The notes beneath the pieces are model-generated. The model ran no database searches and was not told the origin of the DNA. It saw only the letters and a program-made list of their open reading frames with translations. This document shows, one piece after another, positions 26,978 to 36,464 of a stretch of 48,887 nucleotides of DNA; the stretch's first letter is position 1, and each line of letters starts with the position of its first letter. The translations under genes and the position numbers were made by a program. The stretch comes from Paulinella micropora. Taxonomy: Eukaryota; Cercozoa; Imbricatea; Euglyphida. Location of the stretch: assembly GCA_009731375.1 (NCBI GenBank), contig BJOX01000208.1:443241-492127 (forward strand), written 5' to 3'.

Positions 26978-27862
26978 CGACCGCGTTTTGCTTCCGTATT
27001 CATACACACCAAAACAAACACCTTGAAACTGCTACAAGATGTAGAAATCGACGATTACTTGATTATGCGACCCGATGACGATACATTTTACAATATTAGA
27101 ATTCCCGAATATACAACTTTGAAACGATATCAACATATCACATTGGAAGAAATATACGAAATCATACTCAGCAAAATATCAAATGTGGAAATTGTTGAAA
27201 AAAAGCAGAGAATGTTTGTTTTAAAAACCATAGGGACACGAATATGTATCATAAACGGAGAAGAAAATAACAGCGACAATTGCTATGTAGTATGGAGAAG
27301 AGACTGATTGTATTTCTACTGCCATGATAGTAATTGCGAGTGCAAACGTATGAAAATTTACGAACTATCTCCCCCCGTCGCCCGCAATATCAACACGATT
27401 GAAGATTTACGACGACTTGCAGACAAATGTAATAATTTGGAAAAAATCACAGAGTTGATAGATACTGCTTTGGCTTGGATGAATAAATCATACACTTTTG
27501 CTAACTTAGCAAAACCAACCGTAATTGAAGAATATGTTGATTCCAAAGGTAAGCAGGTGTTCCGCTACAAGACGGAATCAGCAATGGAATCATTCTTCAA
27601 AAACAAGATAGTAAAAACTAACTTATCAAAGGAGGACTGGATAGCACTATGCAAAAACCCCGCCACATTGAATGTTATTGATTTTTATAAAATGTGGAAC
27701 ACACACCCGAAAAGACGCGAAGTGAATGATGTAATCTTTGATCCTAATGGATACTTTGATAACGACAAACAAGGGTTTTATAACTTGTTTAAGGGATTTG
27801 AAATTCCAGCGGACACAATAGAAGATGTGAAATCATTCACGGAGGAAGAAGAAAAAAAATGA
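26978..27862 (+). pseudogene. Primase-helicase middle part: zinc motif and D5-N-like region, with in-frame TGA
   Basis: One frame is open from 26978 to 27304, meets TGA at 27305-27307, and continues in the same frame to 27862. Just after the TGA is LYFYCHDSNCECKRMK, a C-x4-C-x-C cluster like the zinc ribbon that links primase and helicase in this family. Further on, FYKMWNTHPKRREVNDVIF and DPNGYFDN...FYNLFKGFE match the block before the helicase in D5-like (DUF5906-type) proteins: W-x-x-x-P-x-R-R, a FDP turn, then YN-L-GF. An A8 run at 27852-27859 ends the frame early; other frames carry on into the helicase. No start codon is expected, since this is the middle of a gene whose beginning lies inverted at 28459-28833. 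It once served viral DNA replication and is now inactive. Confidence 0.65.
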
Positions 27863-28479
27863 AGCATTCTTTCAACATATCCTAAACCGATGGTGGAGGA
27901 AGATAATTCATATATAAAAATGTGCTTGATATGTTTGCGAGCATTTATCAAAAGCTGTGGCAAAAACTACATTTATCATTTATTTTAACGAGCACTGAAC
28001 GAACAGGAAAGTGTATTATTCTTGAAATATTCAAAGACATAATAGGTGCAGATTATTACTTCCAGCAGTCCGAAGTTAAAGAAATATTAGGTGATTTCAA
28101 TGCACAACTAGCAAAAGCAATTGTAGTATTTATGGAGGAAATGATCTGGGGAGGTGATAAAGAACGAGCGGGGACAATTAAGAAATTTGCATCAGAAAAC
28201 ACACTTACTCTTAAACAAAAATATTTACCAAATCTAACATTAGAAAATATGTTATTCTTGGTCCTTGCTTCAAACGAAGAATTGGTAGTGCCAGCAGGCA
28301 CCACAGAGCAACGATTGCTAGTTCTTGAAGTTTCTGACGAATTAGGACTTATGAAACCAGACGAGAAAAGAAAAGTGATTACAGATATTAGATCTATTGA
28401 CAGGCAACGACTGGCGAAGTTTTTTCTTGAAAGAGACCTCAGCAATTTTAACGACCGCGAAACAATTAGGTCGGGATAA
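27863..28479 (+). pseudogene. D5-like superfamily 3 helicase remnant
   Basis: The clearest frame (27922-28479, 185 residues) carries the SF3 helicase order. A P-loop-like TSTERTGKC at residues 23-31 lacks the usual first glycines. DFNAQLAKAIVVFMEEM (58-74) contains the Walker B position. LFLVLASNEE (111-120) has the sensor Asn, and TTEQRLLVLEV holds the Arg-finger position. The 60 bases before it need at least two frame changes to join the upstream part. The frame ends just past the octamer CGACCGCG (28452-28459), where a minus-strand primase begins, so the true C-terminus is missing here. The family unwinds DNA ahead of the primase in large DNA viruses and virophages. Confidence 0.72.
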
Positions 28480-28833
28480 TCTTTTTTAATTACCACTTCT
28501 GCATATTTCCAAAAAAATTTTGTGTTTCGCAGTTTTCAAACACCAAGCCATTATCGTAAGAAAAATGGCACGACATTTTACCATTCTTACTCGTATCCAA
28601 GTATCTTGCTTTTTTAGGATTATACTTCAAGCCTACATTAGCAAATACATTTTCCATAAGTGTGTTCCATCGCTCATACATTTTTTCTCGTGAGATTGAT
28701 AATTCATCGCAATCAATGTCGGCAAACATTCGTTGTTCCCCCACTTAATAAGAACAGTGTCCTGTGGTTTATCTCTAAGTATTTCTTCTTGTTTCCAATA
28801 CTATTGCTCATTGGTCAGTGTCGGTGCGGTCAT
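28459..28833 (-). pseudogene. Archaeo-eukaryotic primase N-terminal part
   Basis: ATG at 28833 follows a TATA box directly. Codon 11 is TAG (28801-28803), the frame shifts near a G run at about 28738-28742, and again near a T/A run at about 28512-28518. The main frame (28744-28490) has MFADIDCDE, the D-x-D metal-binding motif of this primase family, and later KMSCHFSYDNG at the position of its second catalytic (s-x-H) motif. Primase-like sequence (KKDYPDLIV) persists to 28459, then turns into the antisense of the helicase. It is the natural beginning of the protein whose remainder lies on the plus strand at 26978-28459. Non-functional. Confidence 0.65.
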
Positions 28834-28843
28834 TTTATATAGT
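28834..28843 (-). promoter_or_regulatory. TATA box abutting the primase ATG
   Basis: ACTATATAAA ends directly at the ATG (28833). Such close spacing is not usual for a cellular TATA box and resembles short viral promoters. Confidence 0.5.
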
Positions 28844-28970
28844 CGCTCAGACCTTTTTATAAAAATAAATTAATTATTCTATATATCAGTATATCCATAT
28901 ATATCATTATCCTTAATATGTAATTATAATTTTTTATGTATCTTTATACAAAAAAAATAACTTCCTTTTT

Positions 28971-29237
28971 TTACTTATTTAAGCATCCACATTTAATAAA
29001 TCCTTTGAATTGTCCGCAAAGTGTGCAATACTTTAATTTCTTTATAATGCATGTCTTATGATAATACTTGTCCTTGTTCTGATACTTTTCTACAATGTTT
29101 TTTAGAATTATCCTATTGCTATCACAATAACAACAAAATTTAATTTTTGGATTGTCAAGGGTGCGAATATGCAATGATAGATCTGTATTCATTTGGATGT
29201 TCTTAAACCGCTTGATACATTCAGATCCCAGCACCAT
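28971..29237 (-). CDS. Small zinc-binding protein (two C-x2-C pairs, His-Cys)
   Basis: An 88-residue open frame starting MVLGSECIKRFKN. Cysteine and histidine pairs occur in order: FCCYCDSN, YYHKTC, YCTLCG and IKCGC. This spacing suggests a treble-clef or zinc-ribbon fold with two metal sites. The LGSECIK-F start is reminiscent of small zinc proteins of large DNA viruses, but I cannot name the family. It has no internal stop and is on the same strand as its neighbours. CTATAAAAATA lies 18-28 bases before the ATG (29255-29265). Confidence 0.6.
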   Translation of the reverse strand: MVLGSECIKRFKNIQMNTDLSLHIRTLDNPKIKFCCYCDSNRIILKNIVEKYQNKDKYYHKTCIIKKLKYCTLCGQFKGFIKCGCLNK

Positions 29238-29319
29238 TTCGTTTTAGTTTTTGATATTTTTATAGTGTGATTTTTTGTAATCTCGTGTGAGCAACAACAA
29301 TATTATTGTTCACCTTTTT

Positions 29320-29481
29320 CTATACTTTCCACAAGTTTCCAGTTGTTCTGGTCCACTTTCCATCGGGGGACATAAATGAAACTGCATTGACTAGATTTAG
29401 GAAATAATTTCCACTTACATAATCCAAATGAAGTCTTAGGTCGTCGTATGTCCAATACGATCGGCTGTGAGATGTTTCCAT
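29320..29481 (-). CDS. 53-residue protein of unknown function
   Basis: Starts METSHSRSYWTYDDLRLHLD and ends in SPDGKWTRTTGNLWKV. Composition is that of a globular protein and not of random AT-rich DNA, and a TATATAAAA lies one base before the ATG. No family recognised. Confidence 0.5.
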   Translation of the reverse strand: METSHSRSYWTYDDLRLHLDYVSGNYFLNLVNAVSFMSPDGKWTRTTGNLWKV

Positions 29482-29482
29482 G

Positions 29483-29491
29483 TTTTATATA
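29483..29491 (-). promoter_or_regulatory. TATA box before the 53-residue ORF
   Basis: TATATAAAA is separated from the ATG at 29481 by a single C. Confidence 0.5.
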
Positions 29492-29525
29492 ATAGTTATA
29501 TTTTTACAGGAATATATAAAATAAA

Positions 29526-29752
29526 TTATATATTATTTAACATGTTATTACGAAAAGTCCTTAATTCAATTAATTTCGCTTTTTGTTTTTCATATTTCTC
29601 CTTCCGTAATAATTTTATCATCTCTGGTTCTTATAATAGTATGCATTCGCTTTCGCCCTGTTCTTATCAGGATGAGCTTTCAAACAGTCTTTTGCTCGTT
29701 CCATTCTCTGTTGAACCACTTCTTCCTTAGTGAATTGAGGTGTCCTCTGCAT
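29526..29752 (-). pseudogene. Small basic helical protein, frameshifted
   Basis: The first frame (29752-29618, 44 residues) starts MQRTPQFTKEEVVQQRMERA and ends in NAYYYKNQR. A one-base shift continues it as a Lys/Glu-rich helix to TAA at 29526; the total length is two bases over a multiple of three, as for a one-base loss. The YYYKN motif and charge pattern resemble the Lys/Glu-rich protein at 30261. Confidence 0.5.
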
Positions 29753-29760
29753 TATGTACT

Positions 29761-29770
29761 TTATATATAA
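29761..29770 (-). promoter_or_regulatory. TATA-like palindrome before the basic protein
   Basis: TTATATATAA ends 8 bases before the ATG at 29752. Confidence 0.45.
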
Positions 29771-30240
29771 TTATATTATTTTAATTATTTTAAATAATAA
29801 ATAGTCATTACCCCTGATATGTCCCCAAATGTTGTTAAAAACCACTTGGTCAGTTGTTGTCAATAGTAGCAGTGTGAGAGAGAATATTTTTGTTTGTATT
29901 AATGAATGCCAAGGTGTCAGAGGCAGACCTTCTTTTTTAGAAATTTTTGGATGTGTCTAGTGTAAAGTATCCCCACACCTAGGAAAATTTATTTTTTTAA
30001 TAAAAGGTTGGACAGGTTGGACAAGTTAAAATTTAGTTAATAGAAAGAAGAATAATATAATAAATACTGAAATTTACTACCTAAAAAGTGTCTAACCTTT
30101 TAAAATTCTACTTGGACACTGCCAACCTTGGGGTTAGACACATATAAATAAGATTATTTTTGTCTCACCTGCTCTTATATATCAATCACATAACAAAATG
30201 ATATCGTAAGGGTCAATCATTGAATTATGTATTAAGCACA
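29771..30240. other. Divergent intergenic region of the island
   Basis: About 500 AT-rich bases lie between the minus-strand gene cluster and the plus-strand 30261 gene. GGTTGGAC occurs twice (30006, 30015). A 10-bp inverted repeat, GTGTCTAACC/GGTTAGACAC, spans 30088-30141. No coding sequence is seen; promoters in both directions or an origin could lie here. Confidence 0.5.
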
Positions 30241-30258
30241 TACTATATATAGTATAAA
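30241..30258 (+). promoter_or_regulatory. TATA-rich element before the Lys/Glu-rich protein
   Basis: TACTATATATAGTATAAA directly precedes GT and the ATG at 30261; ACTATATATAGT is a perfect palindrome. Confidence 0.5.
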
Positions 30259-30260
30259 GT

Positions 30261-30678
30261 ATGAGTTATAGCATAGAAGAACTGAAGGTTTTTCTAAATG
30301 CGCCCGATCCCCGACAGCAACGATATAGGGAAAGATATCAAATGAAACACGAGGAGAAAATTAAAGAATATCGGAAAAATATAGGGAAAATAACAAGGAA
30401 AAGATTAAAGAACAACAGAGAAAATATATATAGAGAAGCAAATAAAGATAAGGTAAATAAACAGCGAAGAGAATATTATAAATAAAATAATGATAAGATC
30501 CAAGAGTACCAAAAGAAATACACAGAAATCAACAAAGAAATACACAGAAATCAAACAGAAAGAGGAAGAAGCAGAGAAGCAGAAAGAGGAGCAGATGGAG
30601 AATCTGACGGAGGAACAGATTGAGGAGCATAGAGATATGGAATCTAATATTGAATTTTTAAGATCCCTTCATTTCTGA
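30261..30678 (+). pseudogene. Lys/Glu/Arg-rich helical repeat protein, broken into two frames
   Basis: The first frame (30261-30485) starts MSYSIEELKVFLNAPDPRQQ and repeats motifs such as RYRERYQ, KIKEYRKN and RREYYK before TAA. Similar motifs (KIQEYQKKY) follow in the same frame after the stop. From about 30540 a second frame (ORF 30490-30678) continues as EEQMENLTEEQIEEHRDMES and ends FLRSLHF. Repeats of the Y-(Y)-x-K/N-N-K-x-K-I-x-E-Y type are common in proteins of large DNA viruses and often precede nuclease domains; no nuclease is seen here. It probably forms long helices and is inactive as it stands. It is the only gene of the island transcribed rightward apart from the inverted helicase part. 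Confidence 0.55.
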
Positions 30679-31030
30679 TCACATTAGCAAAACTCTTTTT
30701 TCCACTTCGTTCGTTGCCCCCCTCCCCATTGAACTTTTAAGATCCTCCAATTTTGACCATATCAGCAAAAAATGGACCAATTATCGACAACACCGCAGAC
30801 GAGAAAGGTCAGGCTAATTTACCTCTTGCCAGAGTTTGACAAACGAAAGGTGTTCATCTTTTTCATTTGCCAGATTTTGCGAAACTGGACAACTATTCGT
30901 AACAAGAGAGATTTTAATGAAATTGTTGTTTTGAACTTAGAGAGAAAACTAAATAACGGCTCTTAGGGTGGTTTCTGTAGAGAAACTGCACTGAAACATC
31001 CGTGCCGAAGTGGCCCCCTGTACTACATGA
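30679..31030. other. Transition DNA, no gene called
   Basis: TTTTAAGATCC followed by a related 25-base stretch occurs twice (about 30657 and 30737). A short frame starts at 30772 (MDQLSTTPQTRKVRLIY) but resembles nothing known to me. The right edge of the viral-like island is placed here only by the end of its gene content. Confidence 0.4.
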
Positions 31031-31396
31031 TCATTTATGTGTTGCGGCGTATATTAAATACAAGCACAGAAAAGACGAAAAACACACACAGGAAAACAGA
31101 AAAACACACACAGGAGGCACAAAACATACCTTTATTTTACAAAAAACACGGAAAACTAAGCAGACTAAGGAAGATTTAGACAAAATAACGACAAAAACCA
31201 TACAAACGAAGTTTATATACAATTTTATGAAATAAAATGGTGTTTTTGTCGTTTGTCGTTATTTTGTCTAAATCTTCCTTAGTCTGCTTAGTTTTCCGTG
31301 TGTGTTTTTCTGTTTTCCTGTGTGTGTTTTTCTTCTTTTCTGTGCTTGTATTTTTAAAATTAATATACGAATGGACAGGTCCGCAACACATAAATG
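31031..31396. repeat. Large inverted repeat (foldback), about 366 bp
   Basis: Outer ends are TCATTTATGTGTTGCGG and its complement CCGCAACACATAAATGA. Inner arms match over TTAGACAAAATAACGACAAA, GGAAAACTAAGCAGACTAAG and the ACACACAGGAAAACAGAAAA region. The loop is about 35 AT-rich bases near 31201-31237. The left arm has an extra GGAGGCACAAAACATACC stretch. Two overlapping open frames here are mirror images of each other and are not called as genes. No target duplication was identified. Confidence 0.8.
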
Positions 31397-33874
31397 ATAT
31401 ATACATATATGCATGTATATATATATATAATATTAATGCCGTTTTGGAACTATAAACCCATCCACCTAAATTGTATTTGTGGTGCTTTGACTGCCCTCAT
31501 CATGTTAGTTATGTGTAATTGTACATATAAATAACATATGTGATCTGATTCATTGTTGCCCTTCTCATCTTAATAATACATATCAGTACCACCATTTGTT
31601 GTTTTTGTAGTATATACTTCTCTCGTGTTGCAGGTGTGTTAGCACATTGCGTAGGCGGTGGTATATATTACTTGATTCGAATGTATGGTTATTATTATGT
31701 ACTATTTTCCAGCATACCTCCTATTTACGCAAGTAGGTAGCAGGGGGAGACAACGGCGGAAACAGAGTATCATATACATATTTATGTACATAAGTACATT
31801 AACTACATGCACTTTTGCCCTTGTCATCACTTATATGTCTGCGTACATGTACATTTTATTATTATATATATTTGCATCTATACCACAGTACATACAATTA
31901 TTCATATGTGTGTCGTGACATGGTGTGTTTGCTTTTCATGATTCGTCCACTTAACCAAACTGCATGCTCACTCCACTCATTTATTCATGCTTAGTTGGTA
32001 TACATGTTATATATATGTATTAATTGTATATGTCAATCATGGGTAATGTACAGGTATGTTATTCTATAATATGTATAATATCCACCGTATAGATATAGTA
32101 TTTACATTCACATAACGTGTCATTTGCGTACGTACACGTACATTCATTCGACAATGTATATATACGTATCTTATGCATAGCTATGTACATGTGTATGTCC
32201 ATATTTATATTGTAGTTATATACATATAATAGGTAATTAAATTACGTGTTGTCATTGTACTTTGATATGTTACCTTTTCAAAGTTTATATGCATTCGTTC
32301 ACGTTATTATACATACACATGCATACTGCAGATTATATGTTGATATCACTTTTCTTTGTGTAGTTGTTGGTGTGCTGGGGGAGCTGAATATTAATACCTG
32401 TATTCATGCATGGGGTGCAGGGGGGTCTCTGTACATCTATTTCTATGCCCATTCTCTCTTTGTTTCTTTTGTTTTGTTATAGGTGAAAGCATATATATAT
32501 ATATACAAATATATACATACATACATACTAAACCTATGCATAGTCATGTGTTGTCATCTCCATCTTGTTTAATTATAACTTCTCCCACCTCTTTCTTTGT
32601 CACTCCCTTCCTTACTTTGAAATCATCAAAATATTATATATTCTTCTTGCTTATATATTATTCTTGTTAATTTCGGGGAGAGATGTAGACATAGGCATAG
32701 GACGGTACGGTCGTGAGCGCCAGGAGAGCGATATAGTTATAGTAGACGGTACGGTCGTAAGCATCAGAGGGAGAGCGATAATAGGTAAGAGGTAGCATAG
32801 CGGACAGTAAGTTGATAATTGCTATTGCTAATTTGGTTTACTGCTGTATTTATCCTACCTGTCCACCTTGAGACATGTGTCACATACGCATCCGTGTGAG
32901 TACTAGTCTTCATATGTATGTCTTTGACCTTTCCTTGTGTTCATTTGACGGGCCCAACCTATGTTGCCCCTGTCTTCTGGGCACATTGTACGAGTGCCGT
33001 CTGTGTATGGTTGAATGTTGCATATAATCAATTCGTGACCTATATGTGTGCGTCTTAACATGTTCATTCATTATACCATCTTTCTGTTAACTTACCTACA
33101 TATTTGGTCCGACCTGTGTTATCCGTCCACTCATCACCATCGTAATAGTACTATTGACATGTTCTACCTGTGTTTGTCACTGATCTCATAGACTTCGTAA
33201 CACATACCCCTCTATGATATGGTATTCATGTGTGCTGCCATACGCATCGTCCCATGTCAAGGCTGTATATGTAGTGTATGATATTGTGAGGGAAGCATAA
33301 GCGTAGTAATAGGGTATAGTTAGGCGAAGGTATGATGCCTGATCGCGAGTATGATAGTAGGGTAGGGTAGTAGGTCGCTTTAGACTTGCGTAGAAGGACA
33401 GAAGAGAGAATATTGTTCCTACGTATACTAGTAATACTATCTCCTTCTTGTAATCTTCTTACCTGCTTACAGTTCCCTGTCCCTCCTACTCTACCAACTT
33501 CCACCTTTTGTCTGCATTGCACCTCTATCTCTGTCTCACCCACTCAAGTGTGTATACGTTGACCCGTAATCACTACAATCGCATAGTACCTATCTTTCTG
33601 CATGCTAATGATTGATCTGTTTGTCGTGTGATTCGTGTTGACGCATATCCATGAGTGTTTGCTTTTTCCTTACATTGACTTATGTGGCAATCACAGTGTG
33701 GATTTTGGGGTGTTTACTTCTTTCCATCGAATAGTGCTGTATTTGTAACTGTATGTATCTTTTGCATGCATTTATTTTGAGACCATAGCACTAATACATG
33801 CGTGTAGATGTGTACATAAATAGTATCCCTTACGTACTAATGGCATGTGTGTTGTCCATATGTATATATGGACG

Positions 33875-33946
<72 letters not shown>

Positions 33947-34099
33947 CAGCCTTAGGTCGTATTTATGTCTGCACTACAGGTCTTGTATATAATATGTTTA
34001 TGGTATGTTTATGCCTTATCGTATGCATCATATCTAGCATTTGTCTGTATCATGGCCATGTACATGATCTTCCCTTTCCTTAGTTTATGGACGGACATG

Positions 34100-34144
<45 letters not shown>

Positions 34145-34188
34145 CATCATCACCACCACTGTTGTTGTAGGTTAAGGGGGAGACGGTT

Positions 34189-34220
<32 letters not shown>

Positions 34221-34253
34221 ATATACATTATATATATGTATATACATGCATAC

Positions 34254-34301
<48 letters not shown>

Positions 34302-36280
34302 TATGACTTGTGCACTCCTGCAGGTATATGACTCGGATATGGCAGGGCATGATCAGGCTTTATGGCGTATTTATATCGATATACATATTAAATGCATATA
34401 TATATACATATTTCCAAAGAAAGGCAATTTACGGGGAAAATATCATGAAAGTCCGGAAAATTATGAAGGTGTCTAGGTCACACGGCGGCGACTGCGACTG
34501 TAGGTGCTACTCAGGTAGGTATAGGTACACCGTCTCACATCTAGCGTTTTCATCCTTTCTAATACTTTCCTGTTTTCATCCTTTTTCCTTATTGCTTTCT
34601 GGCCTACCATATATGCTTTCACATATTTGATAAATGACATAAACATTCGATATGTCCATTGCTTGCGTCGATTTGTCGTTGCTTTACACATCTATTGACA
34701 GGTGCGATCGTGGTCAAAAACAGGACAGCCAAGACTTCAAGATCATTTCGCAGTTGGTTCGGGATTTGCGTATTTCCGGGTTGTGCGCGGTGTTTTGCAA
34801 ATTATCGGGTCTATTTCCGAGGTCTGCTTTGTCTTGTTGTCCTTCGTGTCCACCGCATTTATATATCTTGTCTGTTTATTGTGATATATATAATATATGT
34901 TGATGCTGTGTTTGCCTTTTGTTATAACGTCGTCTTAATTGTTCATCTGTTGTGCTGTATTCCACACATATATTGAACAGGTGCGGGGTTCAGGGGGAGA
35001 TCAACCTGCACTTCGATACATACTCGCTTGTGCGCTTACTCCTGTCTGTTTCTTCATATGTGTGTTTGTCTGAACAACTTGTTAGCTTATACATTACTAA
35101 CATAGATTATCTATATATTATACATGTTACACATTTATCATATATTTCTTATATCTGTATATACCTGATGAGTTAGTGTAGGTTGTAGACAGTTCATCTT
35201 GGGATGGGTCTTCTTCGGGATAGTTTCGAGTAGATTTATGTTACGTTAATTGTGTAAAGAGAGAGGTGAATGTCTTCTATGTGTTGGGGTTACATTCACT
35301 TATCCCTTCATACTAATTAATGAAATATTCACATCGCTATTTAACGCGTCTACTACTTTATTTACTCACATGTATATATTTCACATATTTTCTTTTGCAT
35401 ATTACTAAGAACTACACGTGTTTGCTTATGGATTGCATGCGTACTTCGATATGTCGAGTTCATCTTGATATATCAAACTCAATTGCGCCTACGCAATCAC
35501 GATGTACTTCTTATACATGCTCATATATAAACATCATCAGTATCGTTGATAATCATATATTCATTGCCGCGTTACATAACTCCTAGTTGTGTATAGTCAT
35601 GCGATGATCTCCACCTTACTAAATTGTTGATGTCTTATATGTGTTGTCGACGGTATAGTCTATAGCATCGCGAGATAGTCATTAACGCTAGATTGTGAGC
35701 GAAGGCTCGGATTTTGATAAGATTTCATTTTCTTATCAACGCCCAATTGTGCCTGAAGGAAGCAATGGGGGACAATGCATAAGTCCTTAGTTATCGCCGG
35801 TCTTTGCGGGGCAGTCCATGTCGTGTGCGAAACTATGACTGAATGTATTACCTCTGCCTTCAGCACTTAAGTCTCTATCACTGGTGGCCGGGGCAGTGAC
35901 TGAGCAAGTTGACTTTCTGGTATTAGTCTAATTGTCTAGTGCCGGAAGGCAGCAACAGGGCATTATCTATATAGTCTATTTTGAGGTCCTAGAGTAGAGT
36001 CACTCCTCAGACATAGTTTTTATTTACATACATACATTAATTCTTTTTCGTACTTAATACTCCTTTCAGATCAGCGATAATTAAGTTGCTTGCAAGTCGA
36101 TTATCTTGATCTAGGGGGAGTGATAGATCAATAGGTTGTATTAATACGGTAACGGACTGATTCAGTATGACCCGGCCGGTCTGTAGGATGCGTGTTGGTA
36201 GAGCCATCCCTTCAGGACGCCGCGGCCGGGCCGTGTTGTTCTGTCTGTGCCTTTTCAATAAAGCTTGTGGTACGATGCGA
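31397..36280 (+). other. AT-rich region with exon-like islands; possible multi-exon transcript
   Basis: No long coding frame, but islands richer in GC and GA are bounded by splice-like signals. 32681-32784 ends ATAATAG/GTAAGA. An island ends at 34514 with CTCAG/GTAGGT. 34702-34821 lies between TCTATTGACAG and GTCTGC. Another starts at 34981 after TATTGAACAG. TATA and ATACAT tracts fill the spaces. AATAAA at 36257 would end the transcript. Frames in the islands are open in more than one phase, so I cannot propose a protein. A non-coding RNA or chance are alternatives. Confidence 0.3.
36257..36262 (+). terminator. Candidate polyadenylation signal
   Basis: AATAAA in a moderate-GC context (CTTTTCAATAAAGCTTGTGG), followed by GT-rich sequence, about 200 bases before the second duplicated segment. 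Confidence 0.4.
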
Positions 36281-36464
36281 TCGTGACTGAGCTTGAACCG
36301 GTCCGTGGACGGCTTGCTACCTCTGTGCAGGAACAGTATTTAGGTATATGTTCTAACACTTAGTTGTTATATTATTAAATATTGAGTCACTGTAACATCA
36401 TTTCAAGTTCTAAAAAGCCGCCTAACACTGGCAGGTAAAGGGAAATAAATTGATTTATTAACGG

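Larger units (their letters stand above)
26096..30760. mobile_element. Endogenous DNA-virus-like island, decayed
   Basis: About 4.7 kb of AT-rich, closely packed short genes with sharp composition change at the left edge. Contents: Cys-rich protein, two-helix membrane protein, 46-residue protein, S74-like chaperone fragment, primase-helicase in two opposed parts, zinc protein, two small basic proteins and a Lys/Glu-rich helical protein. An archaeo-eukaryotic primase plus D5-type helicase is a replication module of large DNA viruses, virophages and Polinton-like viruses. No capsid, packaging ATPase, integrase or terminal repeat was found, so this is a fragment and its group is unassigned. Frameshifts and stops show it is inactive. 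Confidence 0.7.

Noticed and set aside
27305-27307. TGA recoding (Trp or selenocysteine) in the primase-helicase
   Set aside because: The same gene has frameshifts and a TAG elsewhere, so ordinary decay explains it better than recoding.
28056-28496. 146-residue minus-strand ORF
   Set aside because: Except for its first residues, which belong to the primase, it is antisense to the helicase.
31002-31406. Two overlapping ORFs on opposite strands
   Set aside because: They are mirror images produced by the inverted repeat at 31031-31396.
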